A stretch of 64,000 nt of DNA from Bradyrhizobium viridifuturi (GCF_001238275.1 NZ_LGTB01000003.1:234202-298201), one strand, 5' to 3'; positions 18,840 to 28,564 are shown, counted from the first letter of the stretch. The notes: a model not told the origin generated them from the sequence alone. A program made the numbers and translations.

Positions 18840-19715
18840 ATGCTTGCCTTACAAATCCTGATCGATGGCTTCGCCATCAGTGCGCTCTATGCGCTCGGCG
18901 CGACCGGCTTCACCCTGATCTTCGGTGTCTCCGGCGTTCTCAACCTCTCCCACGGTGCCATCATGGTGGCGGCAGCGGTCGCGGCCTGGGCCGCGGCCAG
19001 CGTGCTGCACCTCGACATCTACACCGGCGCGCTGTTCGGGGTCGGCGTGGCGCTGATCGTGTCGTTCGCGACCTATTTCGCGGTCGTGAAACCGATCCAG
19101 AACTCGACGCGGATCCCCAATGAGGAGAAGGAAATCTTCGTCCTCACCGGCACGCTGCTGTGGGGAATCATGATCCAGGAGCTGATCGCCTATTTCTTCA
19201 CCAACAACGCCAAGACGGTGCTGCCGATCGTCGAGGGCGTCGTCGACATCTTCGGCAACCGCACCCCGCGCAACAACATCTTCACCGCGCTGGTGTGCTG
19301 CCTCGTGATCGGTCTGCTGTGGCTGCTGGTGAACCGCACCCGCACCGGCAAGGCGGTGCTGGCGGCCTCGATGAACCCGCGCGGCGTCACCTTGCTCGGG
19401 CTCGAGCTCACCCAGATCTACATCGTGGTGTGGGGCATCTACGGCATCCTCGCCGGCATCGCCGGCGTGCTGCTCGGCATGTTCCTAGGCGTCAGCTCCT
19501 ACAGCGTCGGGCCGCTGACCGCGAGCGCGTTCTCGATCGTGGTGCTTGGCGGGCTCGGCAGCGTCTCGGGCTCGCTGATCGCGGCCTTCGTCGTCGGCTA
19601 TCTCGAGACCATCACCGCCTACATGATCTCGCCGGCCTACCGCACCATTCCGGCGCTCCTGCTCTTGGTGTTCGTGATGTATATCCGGCCCCAGGGCCTC
19701 TTGGGGAGGCGCTGA
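18840..19715 (+). CDS. livH: Branched-chain amino acid-type ABC permease LivH
   Basis: A 291-residue inner-membrane permease of the HAAT family with about eight hydrophobic helices. The N-terminal ILIDGFAISALYALGATGFT and the GVLNLSHGAIM segment are diagnostic for LivH, and GGLGSVSGSLIAAFVVGYLE near the C-terminus is the conserved cytoplasmic loop that contacts the ATPase. It pairs with LivM, encoded one base downstream. It lies 94 bases after the first binding-protein gene, separated by a hairpin. The substrate cannot be predicted securely: HAAT systems move amino acids, amides, urea or aromatic acids. Confidence 0.9.
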   Translation: MLALQILIDGFAISALYALGATGFTLIFGVSGVLNLSHGAIMVAAAVAAWAAASVLHLDIYTGALFGVGVALIVSFATYFAVVKPIQNSTRIPNEEKEIFVLTGTLLWGIMIQELIAYFFTNNAKTVLPIVEGVVDIFGNRTPRNNIFTALVCCLVIGLLWLLVNRTRTGKAVLAASMNPRGVTLLGLELTQIYIVVWGIYGILAGIAGVLLGMFLGVSSYSVGPLTASAFSIVVLGGLGSVSGSLIAAFVVGYLETITAYMISPAYRTIPALLLLVFVMYIRPQGLLGRR

Positions 19716-19716
19716 G

Positions 19717-20643
19717 ATGGCCAACTTCTTCACGTCGCGCCTGTTCTTCATTTCGCTCGCCTGCGTGGCGGTTGCCGCGACGCTGCCGCTCTATGTCTCC
19801 GGCTACATCCTCGGGCTGCTCACGGTCGCGTTCTATTTCGGCGTGTTCGCGATGGCCTGGGACCTGCTGTTCGGCTTCGCCGGCGAGGTCAATTTCGGGC
19901 CGACCTTCCTGATCGGCACCGGCGCCTATACCGCCGGTATCCTCAACAACCAGTTCGGCTGGTCGGTCTATCTCTGCATCCTGCTCGGCGCGCTGGCCTC
20001 TGTCGTCGCGGGCTTCGTGCTGGCGCTGCCGGCGCTGCGGGTGAGGGGACCGTATTTCGGCCTCACCACGCTGGTCGCGGTGTTGATGCTGCAGAACTTC
20101 GTCGTGGTGTTCGCTGACCTGACCGGCGGCGAGATCGGGCTGACGATCCCCGACGTCATCACCATCAATGCCGGCGCCAATTACTGGATCGCGCTCGGCT
20201 TCATGACCATCAGCGCGGCGATCCTGTATGGCCTGTCGCAATCGCCGGTCGGACTCGTGCTGCAGGCGAGCGGGCAGGACCCGGTGCAGGCCGGCGCGCT
20301 CGGCTTCAACATCGTCAAGCACAAGCTCGCGGCATTCATCGTCAGCGCCTTCTTCTCGGGCCTGTCGGGCGCGCTTTTGGTGTTCTACTTCGGCACCGCC
20401 TCGGTCGGCACCGTGGTCGACGTCGCGGTCGGCGTGAACGTGATCGTGTCCGCCGTGCTCGGCGGCCGGCGCACCGTGCTGGGGGCGGCGCTCGGCGCCA
20501 TCTTCCTGATCGTCGCCGGCGAATTCCTGCGCCCGACCGGCGAGCTTGCGACCTTCATCGTCTCGGCGGTGGCGCTGCTCGTCGTGCTGTTCTTCCCCGG
20601 CGGTTTCCTCGGAGCGGCCCTGTCACGCGAGGCGCGCTCTTAA
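19717..20643 (+). CDS. livM: Branched-chain amino acid-type ABC permease LivM
   Basis: A 308-residue partner permease. Typical LivM features: the AMAWDLLFGFAGEVNFGPTF segment, LPALRVRGPYFGLTTL, and the EAA-like loop region around VNVIVSAVLGGRRTVLGAALGA. It has eight to nine membrane helices. It starts one base after the livH stop and is followed immediately by the fused ATPase gene, so the three genes are tightly coupled. Confidence 0.9.
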   Translation: MANFFTSRLFFISLACVAVAATLPLYVSGYILGLLTVAFYFGVFAMAWDLLFGFAGEVNFGPTFLIGTGAYTAGILNNQFGWSVYLCILLGALASVVAGFVLALPALRVRGPYFGLTTLVAVLMLQNFVVVFADLTGGEIGLTIPDVITINAGANYWIALGFMTISAAILYGLSQSPVGLVLQASGQDPVQAGALGFNIVKHKLAAFIVSAFFSGLSGALLVFYFGTASVGTVVDVAVGVNVIVSAVLGGRRTVLGAALGAIFLIVAGEFLRPTGELATFIVSAVALLVVLFFPGGFLGAALSREARS

Positions 20644-22122
20644 ATGGATCAGACCGTGACCACTGCAACGCTCACCGTCCGCGGATTGACCAAGAGATTC
20701 GGCGGCCTCACCGCGGTGAAGAATCTGAGCTTCGAGCTGCGCCCCGGCGAGATCCTCGGCCTGATCGGGCCGAACGGCTCTGGCAAGTCGACCGCGATGA
20801 AGAGCGTGATGGGCATCGAGCGCCCGAGTGCGGGCGAGGTGCTGTTCGAGGGCGAGAATGTCGCCGGCCTGCCGGCGCACAAGATCGCGCGCAAGGGCTT
20901 TGGCATGGTGTTCCAGCACTCGCGGCCGCTGAACCGGCAGACCGTGCTGGAAAACATCATGGTCGCGCTGCTGCCCGACAGCCTGTTCATGCTGTTTCCC
21001 GACAAGGCGCTGACCGAGCGCGCCAAATGGATCGCCGAGCGCGTTGGCCTCGGCGCAGTGATGGACCGCCGCCCGCCGACGCTGCCATTCGCAGATCTGC
21101 GTCGGCTCGAGCTCGCCAAGGCGATCGCGCGCGACCCGAAGGTGGTGCTGGTCGATGAGCCCTTTGCCGGCCTGACCAGCGCCGAGGTCGGCATGTTCTC
21201 GCAACTGATCCGCAGCTTCCGCGACGAGGGGCGCGCGGTGATGCTGGTCGACCACAACGTCAAGAGCGTCGCGGCGCTGGTTGACCGCGTGCTCGCGATG
21301 TATCTTGGCGAGGAGATCACGACCGGCCGCGCCGAGGACGTGATGAAGAACGAGACCGTGCGGCGGGTCTATCTCGGCGGCGCGATCGAGACCCATGCGC
21401 GGCCCGAGACCTCGTTCAAGGACAAGGTGCCGTTGCTGCAGGTCGAGAATGTCAGCGTGCATTATGGCAAGGCGCAGGCGCTGGAGAACGTCTCGATCCA
21501 CGTCCATGAGGGCGAGTTCGTCTCCGTCGTCGGCTTGAATGGCGCCGGCAAGACCACGCTGTTCAACACCATCTCGGGATTTTTGCCCTACACCGGCGAG
21601 ATCCTGCGCGGCGGCGAGAAATTGCGCGGCACCGGGCCTGCGAAGATCGCCCGCTCCGGCCTCGTGCAATGCCCGGAATCGCGCGAATTGTTCGGCGAGA
21701 TGACGGTGCGGGAAAATCTCGACCTCGGCGGCCAGCATCTCGACGATGCGGCGCGGGCCAAGCAACTCGCCTGGCTGTTCGAACTGTTCCCGATCCTGAA
21801 GGAGCGACAGGGCCAGATGGCGCAGACGCTGTCCGGCGGCGAGCAGCAGATGCTGGCGATTGGGCGTGCGCTGATGATGCAGCCGCAGATCCTGATCCTG
21901 GACGAGCCGACGCTCGGATTGGCGCCTGTGATCCTCGAACTGTTGTCGAAGGCGCTCGAGAAGCTGCGCCAGACCACCAAGATCACGGTGCTGCTCGGCG
22001 AGCAGAACGTGACCTTCGCGCTTCCGCATGCCGACCGCGTCTATGTGCTGGAGCACGCGCGGATCGTCTGGGAGGGCGATCCGGGCCGGTTCGCCGCGGA
22101 GGCCGGCAAGGACTTTCTCTGA
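20644..22122 (+). CDS. Fused LivG-LivF ABC transporter ATP-binding protein
   Basis: A 492-residue protein containing two complete nucleotide-binding domains. Domain 1 (about 5-250, LivG-like) has Walker A GPNGSGKST, the LivG-type signature LPFADLRRLELAKA, Walker B VVLVDEPFAGL and H-loop MLVDHNV. Domain 2 (about 258-492, LivF-like) has Walker A GLNGAGKTT, signature LSGGEQQMLAIGRAL, Walker B ILILDEPTLGL and a GEQN switch in place of the H-loop His. LivG and LivF are usually separate proteins of about 250 and 235 residues. Here they are joined with a short linker (RPETSFKDKVP), so both ATP sites are made in fixed 1:1 ratio. It starts directly after livM. Confidence 0.9.
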   Translation: MDQTVTTATLTVRGLTKRFGGLTAVKNLSFELRPGEILGLIGPNGSGKSTAMKSVMGIERPSAGEVLFEGENVAGLPAHKIARKGFGMVFQHSRPLNRQTVLENIMVALLPDSLFMLFPDKALTERAKWIAERVGLGAVMDRRPPTLPFADLRRLELAKAIARDPKVVLVDEPFAGLTSAEVGMFSQLIRSFRDEGRAVMLVDHNVKSVAALVDRVLAMYLGEEITTGRAEDVMKNETVRRVYLGGAIETHARPETSFKDKVPLLQVENVSVHYGKAQALENVSIHVHEGEFVSVVGLNGAGKTTLFNTISGFLPYTGEILRGGEKLRGTGPAKIARSGLVQCPESRELFGEMTVRENLDLGGQHLDDAARAKQLAWLFELFPILKERQGQMAQTLSGGEQQMLAIGRALMMQPQILILDEPTLGLAPVILELLSKALEKLRQTTKITVLLGEQNVTFALPHADRVYVLEHARIVWEGDPGRFAAEAGKDFL

Positions 22123-22163
22123 CGTTCGACGATTGAAAAATAACAAAGCAAAGGGAGATGATC

Positions 22164-23404
22164 ATGTCAGGATATTCAACCGCCGCCCGCGGGAGCCTGC
22201 TGGCGACTGCGCTCGCGCTCTGCCTCGCGGCGCCGGCCTATGCGCAGTCCAAGGATCCGATCAAGATCGGCGTGATCGCCGAGGTGCAGTCGATCGCCGG
22301 TGCGGCAACTCCGGGCGGCGCGCAGATCGCGGCCGACGAGATCAACGCCAAGGGCGGCGTGATGGGCCGCAAGATCGAGATCGTCACCTACGACAACAAG
22401 AGCTCGTCGGCGGACTCGGTACGAGCATTCCAGCGCGCGGTGAGCGAGGACAAGGTCTCCGCCGTGATCGCAAGCTACATCAGCGAGGTCGTGCTGGCGC
22501 TCGAGCCGTGGGCTTCGCGGCTGAAGATGCCGCTGATCACGCCCGGCGCCGCCTCGAACGAGATCACCAAGGCTGTTCATAACGACTATGAGAAGAACAA
22601 GTACACCTTCCACGGCTACCTGACTTCGGCCGCGCAGGCGCAGCTCTCTGCGACGCCGCCAAGGAGCTTCTGGTCGACCAGCTCAAGTTCAAGTCGGTGG
22701 CGATTATGAGCGAGGACGCGGCGTGGACCAAGCCGCTCGACATCGGCTACGAGGCCTGCCTGCCGAAGGCCGGCCTGAAGGTGGTCGAGCACATCCGCTT
22801 CTCGCCCGACACCACCGACTTCACGCCGATCTTCAACAAGATGGAAGCCGCCAAGCCCGACGTGATCGTCACCGGCATTTCCCATGTCGGAGTGCAGCCG
22901 ACGGTGCAGTGGAAGAACCAGCAGGTGCCGATCCCGATGTTCGGCATCAGCGCGCAGGCGCTGAGCCCGTCGTTCTGGGGCGACACCAATGGCGCCGCCG
23001 AAGGCGTGCCGTCGCTCGCGGTCGCGACCCCCGACGTTGCGGTGACGCCGAAGACAAAGCCGTTCGCGACGGCCTTCAAAGCTAAGTTCGGCACCCCACC
23101 GGCCTATACCGGCTACACCGCCTACGACGAGGTCTACATCATCGCCGAAGCGATCCAGCGCGCCGGCTCGACCGATCCGGACAAGATGGTGGCCGAGCTG
23201 GAGAAGACCGACTTCGAGGGCACGATCGGCAAGATCCAGTTCTACGGCAAGAACGACGAGTTTACCCACGGCATCAAATCCGGCCCAGGCGCCGTCACCG
23301 GCCTCGTGTTCCAGTGGCAGAACGGCAAGCAGATCACGGTCTGGCCGAAGGCGATCGCGGAAGGGAAGCTGAAGTTCCCGGACTTCGTGAAGCTGTCGCA
23401 GTAA
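22164..23404 (+). pseudogene. Branched-chain amino acid-type ABC substrate-binding protein (copy 2), frameshifted
   Basis: A second LivK-like protein, restored length about 413 residues. The ATG at 22164 has AAGGGAG seven bases upstream; the ATG at 22158 is too close to it. A clear signal peptide ends near APAYAQSKD. The core is very like copy 1 (KIGVIAEVQSIAGA, AADEINAKGGVMGRKIEIV). At about 22648 one base is lost (CTCTC-TGCGAC) and reading ends soon after, while the next frame carries CDAAKELLVDQ ... FVKLSQ to 23404. It is the last gene of the transporter operon. Copy 2 differs from copy 1 most in the region after residue 270 (SAQALSPSFWGDT versus SSQATNETFGKDT), which could alter ligand choice. 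Confidence 0.8.
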
Positions 23405-23423
23405 GCGCGGAAACCAAGCAGCG

Positions 23424-23511
23424 CCGTCATTGCGACGAGCAGAGCGACGAAGCAATCCATCTATCCGCGCAAGCGGTGCGATGGATTGCTTCGCTTAGCT
23501 CGCCATGACGG
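23424..23511. repeat. Interspersed palindromic repeat (GCAATCC type)
   Basis: GAAGCAATCCATC (23449-23461) and GATGGATTGCTTC (23480-23492) are perfect inverted arms, and the outer ends CCGTCAT/ATGACGG also pair. The whole 88-base unit matches the common GTCATTGCGA...GAAGCAATCC repeat known from Bradyrhizobium and Rhodopseudomonas intergenic regions. It lies between convergent genes and may end transcription of both. Confidence 0.65.
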
Positions 23512-23524
23512 TGGTGAGGAGAAG

Positions 23525-24739
23525 CTATTTGCGCGTCGGCGGCGCCGCCTGGATCGTCGGCGCGGCGGCAGCGAGCAGCGCGGCGCGATCGCCGTTGCGC
23601 GGCGGATAGATGCGCTGCCGGTTGATGGTCTGCTTGGTGAGCTTGGCGGCGGCACCTGTGGTGTGCACATCGCGGTCCCAGCCGGTGGTGTAGAGCGCGC
23701 CCCAGGCGCCGAGATCGAGCACCGTCACGTACCAGTCGATATTGAGCGGTAGCAACTCTTCGCCGAACAGATCGGCGACCACATTGTGTCCGGCAAACCG
23801 GCCCATCGGCCGCGCGAACTGGCACGACATCACGGTCGGATGTTCGCCGTCGATCAGGCAGGCGGCGACGTCGCCGGCGGCGAACACGCCGGGCAGGCCT
23901 TCGACCTGCATGAAATGATCCACCGCGAGGCGGCCGAGCGCGTCGCGCCTGGCAGGCAGCATCGCGGCGAGGGGGCTCGCATGCATGCCGGCGCACCACA
24001 CCACGGTCGCGGCCGGAATGACTTCGCCCGAGCCTAATGTGATGCTGTCGGCGCCGACCGCGCTAACCCTGACGTTGAGCCGTGTCTCGACGCCGAGCGC
24101 GGACAGCGCCTCGTTGATGACCGGACGGCCATGCGCGCCGAACGTGGCGCCGACCTCCGGATTGGGATCGATCAGGACGACGCGATGATCGCCGGCGATG
24201 CCGGCATGGGCGAACTTGGCCGGCATCTCGGCCGCGACCTCGATCCCGGTGAACCCGGCGCCGACGACCGCAACCGTCGAACGTGCCGGCGACGCCGGCT
24301 GCTTGCCGAGCGCGGCAAGATGCGCGTCGAGCCGCGTCGCCGCTTGATACGTGTCGACGTCGAAGCCATGGGCGGCAAGGCCTGATATGGCGGGGCGGAC
24401 CAATTCGCTGCCGGTCGTCAGCACCAGCCGGTCATAGGTCAAGGTCTCCGCGCCGGAGTTCGTCTTGACCACGACCTCGCGCTTCGCCGGATCGATCGCC
24501 GCGACCTCGGCGACCCGATGCCTGACGCCGACCGGATCGAGCAGTTGGTCGAGCGGTAGCGCGACATCGGCGAGATCGACCTCGTAATTGCGCACCCGGA
24601 TGTTGTGATAGGCGTTGCGATCGACGACGAGGATCTCGGTATCTGCCGCCCGCGCACCGATCTCGTCGCGCTTGCGGGCGGCGCCGAGCGCGGCCCACAG
24701 ACCGGCAAAGCCGGCCCCCAGCACCAGGATGCGCGCCAT
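23525..24739 (-). CDS. NAD(P)/FAD-dependent oxidoreductase, NDH-2-like
   Basis: A 404-residue two-dinucleotide-binding flavoprotein. The first Rossmann motif (ILVLGAGFAGLWAALGA) binds FAD at the N-terminus. The second (VAVVGAGFTGIEVAAEM, about 158-174) binds NAD(P)H. The ATVVWCAGMHASPL segment and the FAD-contact motif GVFAAGDVAACL fit the type II NADH dehydrogenase group. There is no clear C-terminal membrane anchor; the tail is short and proline-rich. Such enzymes pass electrons from NADH to quinone, but related members have other acceptors. It is monocistronic, 82 bases downstream of the ThDP enzyme gene on the same strand, and may be co-transcribed. Confidence 0.85.
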   Translation of the reverse strand: MARILVLGAGFAGLWAALGAARKRDEIGARAADTEILVVDRNAYHNIRVRNYEVDLADVALPLDQLLDPVGVRHRVAEVAAIDPAKREVVVKTNSGAETLTYDRLVLTTGSELVRPAISGLAAHGFDVDTYQAATRLDAHLAALGKQPASPARSTVAVVGAGFTGIEVAAEMPAKFAHAGIAGDHRVVLIDPNPEVGATFGAHGRPVINEALSALGVETRLNVRVSAVGADSITLGSGEVIPAATVVWCAGMHASPLAAMLPARRDALGRLAVDHFMQVEGLPGVFAAGDVAACLIDGEHPTVMSCQFARPMGRFAGHNVVADLFGEELLPLNIDWYVTVLDLGAWGALYTTGWDRDVHTTGAAAKLTKQTINRQRIYPPRNGDRAALLAAAAPTIQAAPPTRK

Positions 24740-24821
24740 CTCTCCCTCCGATCGTTGGTCGGAGGGAGCTTGCCTGCGCAGGCGCGGTCAAATCAAGTGG
24801 GTGAGGGCGTGTGAGGTGCCG

Positions 24822-26455
24822 TCACGTCCCCGGGCGCGACACCTCGGTCTCCTTGCTGGTGATGAATTCCAGCAGCACCGGCACGCCCTCCTTGGTCTTC
24901 TGGATGCCGCGCTTGATCGCGGGGATGATGTCCTCGGGCCTGGTCACCCGCTCGCCATGGCCGCCGAAGGCGCGGGCCATCGCGGCGTAATCGCCGGAGA
25001 TGTCGGTGGAGCGGTACTTCTCGGTCGAGATCGGCATCACCTTCAGCTCGATCGCCATCGAGAAGTTGTTGAGCAGGATCGACATGATCGGAATCCGCTC
25101 GCGCACCGCGGTCTCGAAATCCATCCCGGTGAAGCCGATCGCGGCGTCGCCCCAGACATTGATGCAGAGCTTGTCGGGCCTTGCCAGTTTGGCGCCCATC
25201 GCAAGGCCGAGACCATAGCCGAGCTGCGTGGTCTTGCCCCAGCCGATATAGGACAGCGGCTCGACCGACTTCCAGAATGGCGACAGCTGGTCGCGCGGGC
25301 TGCCGGCGTCATGGGTGATGATGGTGTTGTGGATGTCGACGGTGTGCTGCAGGTCCCACAGCACGCGGTAGGGATTGAGCGGCGCGTCGTTGTGCGTCAG
25401 CTTCGGCATCCACTTGGCGAGCCATTCCTTGTGCGACGCGGCGATCTCCTCCGCGACGGCGCTCGCGTTGCGGTCCGCGGTGACTGTCTTGCCGATCTCC
25501 TCCAGCAGCGCGTCGAGCACGAGGCCGGCGTCGCCGACCAGCCCGATCTTGGCCTCGACATCCTTGTTGATGTGGTTCGGATCGAGCGTCGAATGGATGA
25601 TGGTCTTGCCCTTTGGCATCGCGATGCCGAACGAGGTTTCGGTGAAGGAGCAGCCGATGCCGAAGATCACGTCGGCTTCAGCGAGAAATTTCGGCACCGC
25701 GCGCGGCACCGCAAGGCCGCCGGAGCCGAGCGACAGCGGATGCGTCTCAGGGAATGACGACTTGCCGCCGAGGCTCGTGGTGACCGGGATCGCGAGCCGC
25801 TCGGCGAGCCGCTTCAACTGCGGCCAGGCCTTTGCGTAGTGCACGCCTTGGCCGGCATAGATCACCGGACGCTTGGCATTGACGAGCAGGGCGGCGGCTT
25901 CCTTGATGTGAACGGGATCGGCGCCATAACGGGTGCGCAGCACCGGCGTGTAGTTCAAGGGCTCCGGCACCTCCTCGTTCCACATGTCGGCGGGGATCTC
26001 GACAATCACAGGCCCGCCGCGGCCGTTCTTCAGCTTGGTAAACGCGCGGCGGAAAATGTTACAGACCTCCGGGGCGAGATTGATCGGCTCCGAGGACTTG
26101 GAGAACGCCTTCATCGCCTGGCTGGAATTGAAGTTCGGGTCGATGTTGGCGAGTCGCCGCTCATAGCCCATCGGCAGCACCAGCACGGGCACGGATTCGC
26201 CGTAGCACTGCGCGACGCCGCCCATCGCATTCTCGGCGCCCGGGCCGTGCTGCATGCAGAACGCGCCGATCTTCTCGCCCGAGGTGACGCGGGAGATCGC
26301 GTCCGCCATGTGCACGCCGATGCGCTCCTGGCGCACCATCACGGGGCGGATATCGGCGGCGGCGGCGTATTCGATCAAATGGTTGACGGGTACCCGTGAG
26401 GATCTCGATCCCCTCGCGCTTCATCGATTTCCGCGATCGCGGTGCCGAGCTTCAT
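24822..26455 (-). CDS. Thiamine pyrophosphate-requiring enzyme, acetolactate synthase-like, N-terminal indels
   Basis: A ThDP-dependent enzyme of about 544 residues with the three-domain layout: N-terminal Pyr domain (RQERIGVHMADAISRVTSG holds the catalytic Glu), a central domain, and a C-terminal PP domain with the metal/ThDP motif GDAAIGFTGMDFETAVR ending near NNFSMAIE. An intact frame starts only at 26378; the first 25 residues lie in other frames (MKLGTAIAEI at 26455, then MKREGIEILTG). Restoring them needs about three indels between 26390 and 26430, giving a family-like GYPVNHLIEYAAAADIRP. Relatives include acetolactate synthases, benzoylformate and oxalyl-CoA decarboxylases; the substrate is unresolved. 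Confidence 0.75.
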
Positions 26456-26470
26456 GACGGTCACTCCCAT

Positions 26471-26777
26471 TGGATGCGGCCGGTTCGCTCCGGCCTCGTT
26501 GTCGCCCTGTCCGATAAAGGAACAGGATTTCGCTGGCTGGTAAAGCCGAGCGGCGGGCCGGATCAGGTAGTCCTGATGCGTTTACGCCCAATCGCGGCTG
26601 GCCGCCTCGCGGGGCGAGGTCGCGATGCAGGCAAAACTAGTGGGGAGTTTCTCTGCAACCCTTAAGCGATCGTTCATCCTGTCCCTCAATGGGCCGTCAA
26701 CCAATGTGGCCTAGTTTTGCTGGAATATTACTACGGCGCGGGAGAAAAAAGCCGCGAGCGTCGGACAGGAGCTTTTC
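26471..26777. other. Intergenic region, no supported gene
   Basis: About 300 bases between the divergent ThDP enzyme and Flp pilin genes. I see no credible coding frame; promoters for both flanking genes are expected here. Confidence 0.4.
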
Positions 26778-26942
26778 ATGCGCGCGTTGCTTGCAAGATT
26801 TCTGCGTGACGATGTCGGCGCTACGGCGATCGAATACGCCATCATTGCCGGCGGCATCAGCATCGTGATCGTCGCCGGCGTCAAAGGCATCGGCACCAGC
26901 GTGAGCGGCCAATTCAGCGCCGTCGGTGCGGCGTTCAAGTAA
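26778..26942 (+). CDS. Flp family type IVb pilin
   Basis: A 54-residue prepilin. A short basic leader (MRALLARFLRDDVG) precedes the hallmark ATAIEYAIIAGGISIVIV, where the Glu and adjacent Tyr of the Flp motif follow the prepilin cleavage site. A single hydrophobic helix and a short polar tail (SGQFSAVGAAFK) complete it. After cleavage by a CpaA/TadV peptidase it would assemble into Flp pili for surface adhesion. AGGAGC lies 7 bases before the ATG. No other tad/cpa genes occur in the window, so the assembly machinery must be encoded elsewhere. Confidence 0.85.
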   Translation: MRALLARFLRDDVGATAIEYAIIAGGISIVIVAGVKGIGTSVSGQFSAVGAAFK

Positions 26943-26965
26943 GCACCGCTGGACACGCTTTCGAT

Positions 26966-27133
26966 TCAGCCGTTCTCGCTTTCTCCATTCAACGCGCGCA
27001 GCATCGCGATGCGCGCGAACATCAGCCCGCCGCCCCTTGTTTTAACGCGTTGACGAGATGCTCGGCCGCGACCTGCCCGCGCGCATCCTGATGGGCGTCT
27101 TCGGATAGCTTCATGATGTAGTCGGCGGCGCAA
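26966..27133 (-). pseudogene. Decayed fragment of a small conserved protein
   Basis: Two adjacent short frames read in succession on the minus strand: DYIMKLSEDAHQDARGQ ... VNALKQGAAG ending at 27022, then an overlapping ATG frame reading MFARIAMLRALNGESENG to 26966. This pattern recalls the C-terminal half of small Bradyrhizobium proteins in which an IVKLPxAEH segment leads into an FARIAMLRALN segment and a basic end. No start or N-terminal part is visible upstream. Recognition is tentative. Confidence 0.3.
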
Positions 27134-27180
27134 CGTCACCAGCGTGCCGCCGCGATGCTGCTCCGCCGCGTAAGCGCCTC

Positions 27181-28157
27181 TCAGCCGGCCTTCTTTCGCG
27201 CGGCGGTGCCCTGCGCCCGCGTTGCCTTCTCGGCCTTCTTCGGCTCCGGCTTGACGGCTTCCTTGGGCTCGCGCTTGCCGCTGCCCGAGATCGGCAGCAG
27301 CATCTCGCGCTGGCCTTCGATGCGCTTCTTCGGCTTCTTGCCCTTCGCGGCCTTTGCTTCGGCCCTGGCGGGAGCAGCCTGCTTCTCGTTGGCGAGGCTC
27401 TTCTTCAGCGCGTCCATCAGGTTGATGACGTTGCCGCTGCCTTCGCCGCGGGCTTGGCGATCTTGATGCCGTTGCGCTTCTGGTTGATCAGGTCGATCAG
27501 CGCCTGCTCGTAGCGATCCTCGAACTCCTCCGGATCGAACTCGGCGGACTTCTGCTCGACGATATGCTTGGCGAGATCCAGCATGTCCTTGGTGATCTTC
27601 ACGTCCTGGATGTCGTCGAAATATTCCTTCTCGCTGCGCACCTCGTAGGGGTAGCGCAACAGCGTGCCCATCAGCCCATTGTCGAGCGGCTCGAGCGCAA
27701 TGATGTGCTCGCGGTTGGTCAGCACGACGCGGCCGATCGCGACCTTGTCCATGCTGCGGATGGTTTCGCGGATCACCGCGAAGGCGTCGTGGCCGACCTT
27801 GCCGTCGGGAACGAGATAATAGGGGCGGATCAGATAGCGGCTGTCGATCTCGCTGCGCGGCACGAATTCGTCGATCTCGATGGTGCGGGTCGAATCCAGC
27901 GCGATGTCGTCGAGCTCTTCCTTGGTGACCTCGATGTAGGTGTCGGTGTCGACCTTGTAGCCCTTCATGATGTCGTCAGTGGCGACTTCCTCGCCGGTCT
28001 CCGCATCGACCTTGGCGTATTTGATCCGGTGGCCGGTCTTGCGGTTGATCTGGTTGAAGGAGACCTTCTCGGTATCCGACGTCGCCGGGTACAGGGCAAC
28101 CGGGCAAGTCACGAGCGAAAGGCGCAAAAAGCCCTTCCAGTTGGCGCGGGGGGCCAT
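27181..28157 (-). CDS. ku: Non-homologous end joining protein Ku, frameshifted near the C-terminus
   Basis: Bacterial Ku, restored length about 325 residues. It begins MAPRANWKGFLRLSLVTCPV and carries the Ku core (VSFNQINRKTGHRIKY, then the DIMKGYK, RPYYLVPDGK and LEPLDNGLMG segments, with DMLDLAKHIVEQK near the end). At about 27441 one base is missing (GGC read as GC). Correcting it joins KPAAKGSGNVINLMDALKK and a lysine/proline-rich basic tail to 27181, like the long C-terminal extension of rhizobial Ku. Ku binds double-strand DNA ends and recruits LigD; no ligD is in the window. The start at 28157 is preferred over the upstream extension. Confidence 0.9.
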
Positions 28158-28411
28158 GGGGAAAACTCCGATTACGCAACCGACGGAACGGTCAAGGATA
28201 ACACCGGGAACCCCAGTTTGAAACAACACCGCCCGGTGAATCTGGTAACGGCGTTAACCGTGGCTTCGGCCTGCGCCGGTTTGACGCGGTGGCCGCAGCG
28301 GGCGCCGGGCCGTCGCCAGACAGCTCGGAACATCACTCCATATGCCGCGTTGGCTTTTCGAAGGGGAGCGGCAATCGCCGGAATTACAGGCACTTAAGCA
28401 AAGAGGTCGCC

Positions 28412-28564
28412 ATGGCTAGGGAACAACACGGTCAGATCATCGAAACCCCGACCGAGGCGCGCCAGGCCGAACCCGGACCTTCGGTTCTCGCACTGCTCAC
28501 AGCCTCGACCGGGCTCGCCGTGTTGATCCTTGGCATCGTCTGGTTTGCCTTCTTCCGGGTGTAG
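28412..28564 (+). CDS. Small single-span membrane protein
   Basis: A 50-residue protein: a polar N-terminus (MAREQHGQIIETPTEARQ) followed by one transmembrane helix (VLALLTASTGLAVLILGIVW) and a short FAFFRV end. AGAGG lies 6 bases upstream of the ATG. The clean amphipathic-then-membrane layout supports a real gene. It is divergent from ku. The function is unknown. Confidence 0.6.
   Translation: MAREQHGQIIETPTEARQAEPGPSVLALLTASTGLAVLILGIVWFAFFRV

Noticed and set aside
20623..22146. 507-residue minus-strand ORF
   Set aside because: It mirrors the fused LivG-LivF gene, whose motifs are unmistakable; composition is that of an antisense shadow.
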